This document shows, piece after piece, positions 5,609-10,546 of a DNA stretch of 10,546 nt (positions are counted from its first letter, which is position 1; every line of letters starts with the position of its first letter). Source of the DNA: Candidatus Pacearchaeota archaeon (GTDB lineage Archaea > Nanobdellota > Nanobdellia > Pacearchaeales > GW2011-AR1); the NCBI GenBank assembly GCA_002688335.1, contig NZCQ01000059.1:1-10546 (forward strand), in the 5' to 3' direction. Below the pieces are notes generated by a model, which was not told the DNA's origin, made no database searches, and saw only the letters and a program-made list of their open reading frames with translations. A program made the position numbers and the translations under genes.

Positions 5609-5893
5609 ATGAAAGGTAATGAACAAGGAAATAAAAGATATTTTGCAACTGCAATGTCTACTTTAGCTTTAGTTATGGGATTTACAGTGGCTCCGTATTT
5701 TATCGGAAGTAAGGGATACGAAAAAACCGGCCCAACGTATGAAGATTTAAGAAGAGTATTAACACCTGAAGCGATTGAGTTTATAGGAGAAGACGAAGAT
5801 ATGGTCAAAAGGGGTTGGAGTCAACTCTCACCATTAGAACAAAGAGAAACAATAAAAGAGTGGGAAAAATTGGAAAGTGGCTTTTCCAGTTGA
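5609..5893 (+). CDS. Small membrane-anchored protein, second copy of the partner-type gene
   Basis: A 94-residue protein not recognised as a named family. A polar, basic start (MKGNEQGNKRYF) precedes a hydrophobic segment at about residues 13-32 (TAMSTLALVMGFTVAPYFIG), so the rest should face outward. The soluble part reads GPTYEDLRRVLTPEAIEFIG and then WSQLSPLEQRETIKEWEKL, predicted helical. It shares the PTxE..L(N/T)P..A(V/I)xF..SP pattern with the 106-residue protein. Its W..L.....R.......L stretch resembles the helical segment behind the signal peptides of the two large paralogues. It has its own consensus TATA box and no Shine-Dalgarno. It is convergent with the 585-residue gene, repeating the arrangement of the preceding gene pair. 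Function unknown. Confidence 0.65.
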   Translation: MKGNEQGNKRYFATAMSTLALVMGFTVAPYFIGSKGYEKTGPTYEDLRRVLTPEAIEFIGEDEDMVKRGWSQLSPLEQRETIKEWEKLESGFSS

Positions 5894-5942
5894 AGCTTAA
5901 AAATACTCTTAAACTTATGGCAACTCTTCAGAGCTAATATAC

Positions 5943-5962
5943 TCGAGAATTAAAATTCTCGA
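5943..5962. terminator. Hairpin between convergent genes, terminator candidate
   Basis: TCGAGAAT (5943-5950) and ATTCTCGA (5955-5962) form a perfect 8-bp stem with a four-base loop. It lies in the 104-base gap between the stop of the 94-residue gene and the stop of the 585-residue gene, a natural place for a bidirectional terminator or RNA 3'-end. No strong U-run follows it on either strand, so classical termination is uncertain. Confidence 0.4.
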
Positions 5963-5971
5963 TGTACTGCA

Positions 5972-5992
5972 AAGTGAGCGAAACGAACGAGG
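5972..5992. repeat. GAGCGAAACGAACGAG-type intergenic motif
   Basis: A CpG-rich 16-mer of the GAGCGAA(A/G)CGAACGAG type lies directly before the stop of the 585-residue gene in an otherwise AT-rich spacer. From memory, sequences of this form are common between genes in DPANN and other archaeal genomes. It shares GAGCG and CGAACG words with the inverted repeat at 3397-3445 and may be a remnant of a related element. Confidence 0.35.
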
Positions 5993-5997
5993 GATCT

Positions 5998-7755
5998 TTA
6001 TTTCTTATTTATTAATTTAATTAAATCATTAATATTATAATTCATCCCAGATTTATCTTTTATTAAAAAATTTCTTTCTTGAGCTTTTTTAAAAGATTCT
6101 CCATTAATCCTGTGTGTTAATGTTACTCCATTTAAGATCTTTAATGAAAAGATACCTAATGAAGATAATCCACTTCCAGTATTATAATTAATTAATATTG
6201 TTTTTGTCTCAGGTAATACTTTTCCCGTAGGAAATGTTTCAGTATTTATCTTCCCCTTTTTATCTTTAAATTTATTTAATCTAAACTGTTCTATTAATCC
6301 TTTCTCTACTTTATCAAGGGCCAATTTATCTAACTCACTCTTAAGGCCTCCTTCAAACTGATCAAATGTAATCTTTCTTTTTAATGTAACCTCTGATCTT
6401 ACATTTGTAAAATATGTTGAAGCAGCAAACTCAATCTCACTGTCAGTCCATTTATTTTCTTTGGCAAGTTTTACAAAATCATCTACTTGTTTCTCTCCAG
6501 CAAATATTTGTGTTTTAGAAATTAGAAAATCTCCCGTACTACTTTCAGAAGCATAATCATATCCAATAATTCTTTGCTCCAGACCATTCCACAGATTTGC
6601 AACTAAACAAAAGCTTCCAATACAAACTCTTTTATCTTTACTTTCAAGAATGGATTTATCACTTACACCAATTTTCTCATAAGTATCTACAATTCCCTTA
6701 AAATCTGGATTTCGAATATTTACTATATCTATTTTCTGCTTTATATTTTCCAACGGATCAAAGGGTTTTTGTAGAAATTCTCCTTGATATTTCCTATAAT
6801 AATTAATTTTCTTTCCATCAATCTCAAAATAATTTTCACCATTTTTTACCAAAACATTATCGCCCTCACCAATTAAGGAGATAGTTTTATCCATTATTAA
6901 TTCTCCTTTTATATCAATAAACATAGATTTTCCTCTAAAATTGATTAAATATTTTTCTTTATCTCTCTCATCTTCACCAATCATGATATACTGCCCAGTT
7001 TCGGGTTTCTTTATTTCACCATCGTAAATTATTTGTGTCTTCCTAGATCCAATATCAATCTCCCCTATTCTAGTATTCACATTTAATTTTTCAATTTCAA
7101 CCGATTTTTTACCAATTCTATTAATTATTCCAACCTTTTCGTCACCTTTCTCTCCAACATAAGAGTTACCATTTATTTCAATTTCTCCAACACCCTTTAT
7201 AATAAAAGTATCCTCATCAGAGATTATAATTTCATTACCTTTAGCATCAAGAAATACTATATCTTCCTTACCATATTTTCTTTCTATATTCATATATCTA
7301 ATCTTTCCCTCTTCTTCAATAATCTCACCAACTCCTATTTCTATCTTACCTCCATCTCCAAACTCATAAACAAGATTATCTTCCCTAGAAGAGTATTCCA
7401 CCTTACTTACCTCGGCTGGAATCTCTCTTAAATTTAAAACCTTGTTCCCATCACTTAATTTCATTCCTTCCTTCCACATCAACTCATTATTATTATCAAA
7501 ACCTCCAATCTTAATTTCTGGATTCACCTTTTTCATTAACCGTTCTAAAACTAATTGCCTATCACTACCACCAAGAGAAGCCCATTTATTGTTTATATTC
7601 TTTAGATCACTATCACTATTCAGATTATTAATAAAAGCATCAACATCTTCAGGCCAGGTATTTGGATCTTCAACATCAAACCCATTAGTCGTTTCAGCAA
7701 TCACAAAAACAATTAATAGTAAGGAAAATAAACCAAATACGATCTCTTTTTTCAT
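5998..7755 (-). CDS. Large secreted beta-rich protein (585 aa), paralogue of the 532-residue neighbour
   Basis: The signal peptide is MKKEIVFGLFSLLLIVFVIA. A helical segment follows with NNKWASLGGSDRQLVLERL (Trp58), then IKIGGFDNNNEL (GFD about 85-87), LSDGNKVLNLREIP and YEFGDGGKIEIGVGE (DGG about 134-136). A strand-rich, Gly/Asp/Asn-rich region extends to about residue 340. The second half has RVCIGSFC (Cys378, Cys383), DFLISKTQIF, a helical section and GKVLPETKTI, then a C-terminal domain ending in INDLIKLINKK. The whole layout matches the 532-residue protein, so the two arose by duplication with strong divergence. No enzyme motif is seen. The ATG at 7755 lies 22 bases from TTTATAAT, predicting a leaderless mRNA, although GGAAGGT is also just upstream. 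Convergent with the 94-residue gene. Likely exported; role unknown. Confidence 0.82.
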   Translation of the reverse strand: MKKEIVFGLFSLLLIVFVIAETTNGFDVEDPNTWPEDVDAFINNLNSDSDLKNINNKWASLGGSDRQLVLERLMKKVNPEIKIGGFDNNNELMWKEGMKLSDGNKVLNLREIPAEVSKVEYSSREDNLVYEFGDGGKIEIGVGEIIEEEGKIRYMNIERKYGKEDIVFLDAKGNEIIISDEDTFIIKGVGEIEINGNSYVGEKGDEKVGIINRIGKKSVEIEKLNVNTRIGEIDIGSRKTQIIYDGEIKKPETGQYIMIGEDERDKEKYLINFRGKSMFIDIKGELIMDKTISLIGEGDNVLVKNGENYFEIDGKKINYYRKYQGEFLQKPFDPLENIKQKIDIVNIRNPDFKGIVDTYEKIGVSDKSILESKDKRVCIGSFCLVANLWNGLEQRIIGYDYASESSTGDFLISKTQIFAGEKQVDDFVKLAKENKWTDSEIEFAASTYFTNVRSEVTLKRKITFDQFEGGLKSELDKLALDKVEKGLIEQFRLNKFKDKKGKINTETFPTGKVLPETKTILINYNTGSGLSSLGIFSLKILNGVTLTHRINGESFKKAQERNFLIKDKSGMNYNINDLIKLINKK

Positions 7756-7776
7756 TACCTTCCCAGGAAATTAAAT

Positions 7777-7784
7777 ATTATAAA
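7777..7784 (-). promoter_or_regulatory. TATA box for the 585-residue secreted protein gene
   Basis: TTTATAAT on the minus strand, 22 bases from the A of the ATG at 7755. It gives this gene its own promoter despite lying only 51 bases behind the upstream minus-strand gene. A direct repeat, GTTATTTAA (7785-7793 and 7802-7810), abuts its upstream side. Confidence 0.6.
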
Positions 7785-7810
7785 GTTATTTAATGCATCA
7801 CGTTATTTAA
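7785..7810. repeat. Direct repeat of GTTATTTAA at the 585-residue gene promoter
   Basis: Two identical 9-base copies (7785-7793, 7802-7810) with a 17-base period end right at the TATA box, in the region where BRE and activators bind. The second copy also covers the stop codon of the upstream gene. Regulatory use is inference; the motif is low-complexity. Confidence 0.3.
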
Positions 7811-10530
7811 ATTCCTAAATACTTTTCAGTCCAACTTTTACCAAAAGTCCTTTTGGCAAAATCAATAGTATCTTGGTCAAGAGTTTTATGGAATATACCC
7901 ATAGCCGTATCTCTATCTCCTACTTGCCTAATATGATTATTACTTCCCCATTCAAGAGAATATGCCATAAATTCTCTTAATTTATTTCCGTCATCTCCTT
8001 TCCAATATCCTCCATCTAAATTCTCAACAGCTCTACCAAGAGAAAGACTATACGCCATATATTGAGGGATATATACGCTAGGAGTCCCTTTAGATTCTGC
8101 CGCCACCATACTCCCCATATTGTATGCAGTAAACTCATCAAAAATGTAAAGGGGTTGAGAATACCAATTACCCATGCGTGAATTTGGATTAACTGGGTAA
8201 TTATTACTTTTTATATAAGTCCTATATGAATGATGATTTTTTAATTGAGAAGGAATATAATTTTCAAGAGCCCTAATATTAAGATTTGGTTCCTTTAGAA
8301 TTACATATTTTCCCTCACCTAAATAAAATGCATTATGCCCCTGTCCTGCAAATTTATTTCTTAGGTAACTATTAATCCCATGAGTAGTCTCGTGACCTTT
8401 TGTAGAAAGATCCTTAAATTTTTCACTGCCGCCTCCAGGAGCTTCATGATTTATTATGTCCTGTAAGGTTTTACTCTTACTTCCATATCTCTCCCCCCTA
8501 CCCGTATTCCTATTATAACTCAATACTTTCAATTCCTTTCCAAACTTTACCTTCTCCAATCCATCCAAGACCTTCCTAATTTCCCCCCCCGATTTCTCAA
8601 ATAATGATAAATACAAATCATTATTACTGACTCTCAACTCATCTAATCTCCCCTTATACTCAGCATTCAACCCAACAACCGTAACTCTCTCATTCCCATT
8701 ATAAAGATCTTCGTTTTTCCAAAACCAAACATTACTTATGGGTTTTGTATATTGAGAAACAATATTATCCACAGTATATTGATAATCTGGATTACCACCA
8801 TCATGTTTGAGAATAGTAACTTTAAAGTCAATGGCCTCCTTTTCACTTAATTCTCCGTAATTCGCACTAGCCCTTAAGGCCCCATTCTCTTCAGAATAGA
8901 TCACAAAGCCCTTCCCATTATATATATAAAAATCCCCTTTAGCAATTACCCCTTCCCTATTAACTACAATATCTTTATCAAAATTAGAATACCCCTCAGT
9001 ACTCGCACTAGCTATATATATCAAATTTTTATCATTAATTGGAATAATATTATTACCCTCATAAAAACGAACATAGGAATCAACTCCCTTATGAGTTTTC
9101 ATTCTAACACTCCCCCCAGAAAAAATAAGTATCCCCCCATCCACGTCTTTATCCACATCACTGATATATAGTCTTTCGCCGTCCCGCTTATACAATCCAG
9201 TTCCTACATTATTAACTTGTATCTCATCTTTAATATAAAACAACTCATTCTCACTATCATAATACAAACTGAATTCGTTTTTTAGTTCACCATCAGAATT
9301 GAAAATCGACTTAAACTTAAACTCATCAATCTCAACCTCTTGCTTTCCAAACAAATACTTCAACTCAACCTTCTCATCACCCTCATAACTCTCATCTTTA
9401 GAAGGCTTCTCCAACTTCTCAACCTCTTCCGGAACTTTAACCTCTATCACTCCTTTCCCATCTTCATCTAAACTATAATCAACCTCTCCATCCTTTGGAA
9501 CTTGGAACTTAATTCCATGGATCTGAACATCTTGCGTTTCTGTTGCCTTAGCATGAAACTCCGATAATTTACCATCTTTGCCGATTTTAATTTTCATTTC
9601 TTCCAAAGCAAGGTTATGAATTGATAGGATCTTTCCATCTCCCTTAACTTCTGAATCATATAGGGAGTATATTCCTCCAATTACTGCTGAATCACGACCC
9701 TCTTCATCCCATTCATTAACTATTAATAATCCTGTAATACTTGTTACATCTTCTGCAATTTCTCCTAAGAAAATTCCCTCATCGCTTTCTTGAATATTAA
9801 ATTCAATATCTCCTATTTTAACATTCTGGTCAACAAAAAATAATCCTTCCCCATCCTCTCCCACACCAGGTTTAAAGTAAACACTAACATCATCTTTCAT
9901 AGGCTTAATCTTAAGTCCAGCAAAATATACATCAAAGTCATAATCTTTATCTACTACATATTCAATTTCATAATCTTCTCCTTCATCAAGCAGTGCAGGT
10001 CTCTCAATGTTAATAAACTCATCATCTCCCCCATATCCAAAAAAATCAACAACAATCCTACCCTCACTAAACTCAACATGACTTCCCTCAGGAAGTTTTA
10101 TCTTTTTATCCCCTATTTGATAGAACATTTCATTTTCACTAACAACTTTAAATTCAGCTTCCCCTCCATCAATCTTAACTATTTTCTTATCTAAACTAAA
10201 AATAAATCCCCCTCCAATCTCTAATTTACTCTCTCCAATAGGATAAGCCCCTTTTTCGCCAGGAACAATAGCTCCACTAACAACCTTCTGATCTTTTATA
10301 AAAATAGTTGAACCTTTTTTTAAATTTCTAAACTCTTTGCCCCTAATGTTAATATATCCTCCATCATCAAAAACTGTTAATAAAATTCCCCCCTCACCTT
10401 TAATATGGAAAACATTATCAACATCCAAGTCTTCATTATTATCAAATCCATATTGATCTCCAACCTTTTCACTGACGACAAAACTAATTAAAAACAGAAT
10501 GATTATAAAGATACATCCAACTCTTTTCAT
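7807..10530 (-). CDS. Large secreted protein with C-terminal zinc metallopeptidase-like domain (about 907 aa)
   Basis: The signal peptide MKRVGCIFIIILFLISFVVS is followed by GFDNNEDL (GFD 28-30) and VFDDGGYINIRG (DGG 56-58), matching the opening of the two other secreted proteins but without their helical W..L segment. Strand-rich Gly/Asp/Glu repeats run to about residue 620. The C-terminal 220 residues differ. KGHETTHGINSYLRN gives HExxH at His713, Glu714 and His717; NAFYLG and an EP motif follow; then PLYIFDEFTAYNMGS contains Glu799, a candidate third zinc ligand, as in gluzincins. From memory, uncharacterised bacterial proteins share this HExTHGINS...NAFY...EP...PLYxxDExxAY order, so an extracellular protease is likely; its substrate is unknown. 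The start at 10530 is chosen by analogy with MKRV at 5494; ATG at 10539 is possible. The promoter lies outside the window. Confidence 0.8.
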   Translation of the reverse strand: MKRVGCIFIIILFLISFVVSEKVGDQYGFDNNEDLDVDNVFHIKGEGGILLTVFDDGGYINIRGKEFRNLKKGSTIFIKDQKVVSGAIVPGEKGAYPIGESKLEIGGGFIFSLDKKIVKIDGGEAEFKVVSENEMFYQIGDKKIKLPEGSHVEFSEGRIVVDFFGYGGDDEFINIERPALLDEGEDYEIEYVVDKDYDFDVYFAGLKIKPMKDDVSVYFKPGVGEDGEGLFFVDQNVKIGDIEFNIQESDEGIFLGEIAEDVTSITGLLIVNEWDEEGRDSAVIGGIYSLYDSEVKGDGKILSIHNLALEEMKIKIGKDGKLSEFHAKATETQDVQIHGIKFQVPKDGEVDYSLDEDGKGVIEVKVPEEVEKLEKPSKDESYEGDEKVELKYLFGKQEVEIDEFKFKSIFNSDGELKNEFSLYYDSENELFYIKDEIQVNNVGTGLYKRDGERLYISDVDKDVDGGILIFSGGSVRMKTHKGVDSYVRFYEGNNIIPINDKNLIYIASASTEGYSNFDKDIVVNREGVIAKGDFYIYNGKGFVIYSEENGALRASANYGELSEKEAIDFKVTILKHDGGNPDYQYTVDNIVSQYTKPISNVWFWKNEDLYNGNERVTVVGLNAEYKGRLDELRVSNNDLYLSLFEKSGGEIRKVLDGLEKVKFGKELKVLSYNRNTGRGERYGSKSKTLQDIINHEAPGGGSEKFKDLSTKGHETTHGINSYLRNKFAGQGHNAFYLGEGKYVILKEPNLNIRALENYIPSQLKNHHSYRTYIKSNNYPVNPNSRMGNWYSQPLYIFDEFTAYNMGSMVAAESKGTPSVYIPQYMAYSLSLGRAVENLDGGYWKGDDGNKLREFMAYSLEWGSNNHIRQVGDRDTAMGIFHKTLDQDTIDFAKRTFGKSWTEKYLGI

Positions 10531-10546
10531 GTTATACATAAAAAAA

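Noticed and set aside
5421..5808. Minus-strand frames at 5421-5654 and 5599-5808.
   Set aside because: They cover the divergent promoter region and the antisense of the 94-residue gene; no coding features were seen.
7442..7774. 110-codon plus-strand open frame over the 5' end of the 585-residue gene.
   Set aside because: It is antisense to the signal-peptide and helical region of a well-supported gene and has a biased Ser/Phe/Ile composition.

Overview
The window reads as a stretch of chromosome from an AT-rich, gene-dense archaeon, most likely a DPANN lineage of the Pacearchaeota/Woesearchaeota type. Three lines of evidence support this. Start codons lie a fixed short distance behind TTTATA-type TATA boxes (leaderless transcripts), while internal operon genes use GAGGT-type Shine-Dalgarno sequences. 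Intergenic spaces are all under about 120 bases. Three single-pass membrane proteins carry N-termini that I remember from uncharacterised DPANN families (KKGQ..IQEMAFMLLA, MPFNWIFAILVG, ILGLSFGMIFS). No rRNA, tRNA, CRISPR array, transposase or stretch over 300 bases without a gene was seen.

Left part (1-3474): three membrane-anchored, cysteine-containing exoproteins lie on the minus strand: a partial gene ending off the left edge, a 317-residue protein and a 189-residue protein. Between them sit two RNase-type modules. One is a NYN-domain protein on the minus strand, translationally coupled to the partial gene. The other is a VapB/VapC-like toxin-antitoxin pair on the plus strand. The NYN gene probably has a structured leader with a C(UACG)G hairpin. 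The 189-residue protein appears to carry an 18-residue, in-frame palindromic insertion near its N-terminus. An 18-bp palindrome of the form GTTAT-N6-ATAAC lies beside the vapB TATA box, and another lies over the TATA box of the 189-residue gene, suggesting a shared regulator.

Right part (3475-10546): three large minus-strand genes encode secreted, beta-rich proteins (532, 585 and about 907 residues). They share a GFD...DGG region just behind the signal peptide or a short helical segment. The first two are clear paralogues along their whole length (shared Cx4C pair, DFxISK and GKVxPxT motifs). Each is tail-to-tail with a small plus-strand gene for a membrane-anchored protein (106 and 94 residues) that look distantly related to each other, so a two-gene convergent module seems to have been duplicated. 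The third large protein ends in a putative zinc metallopeptidase domain (HETTH plus a downstream DEFTAY motif).

Working model (inference): the right half encodes a family of secreted or surface proteins with exchangeable C-termini and small membrane-bound partners. The left half encodes a pilin-like or envelope protein set into which nuclease and toxin-antitoxin genes have been inserted. No function is demonstrated for the large family; only the metallopeptidase-like, NYN and VapBC calls rest on recognisable catalytic motifs.
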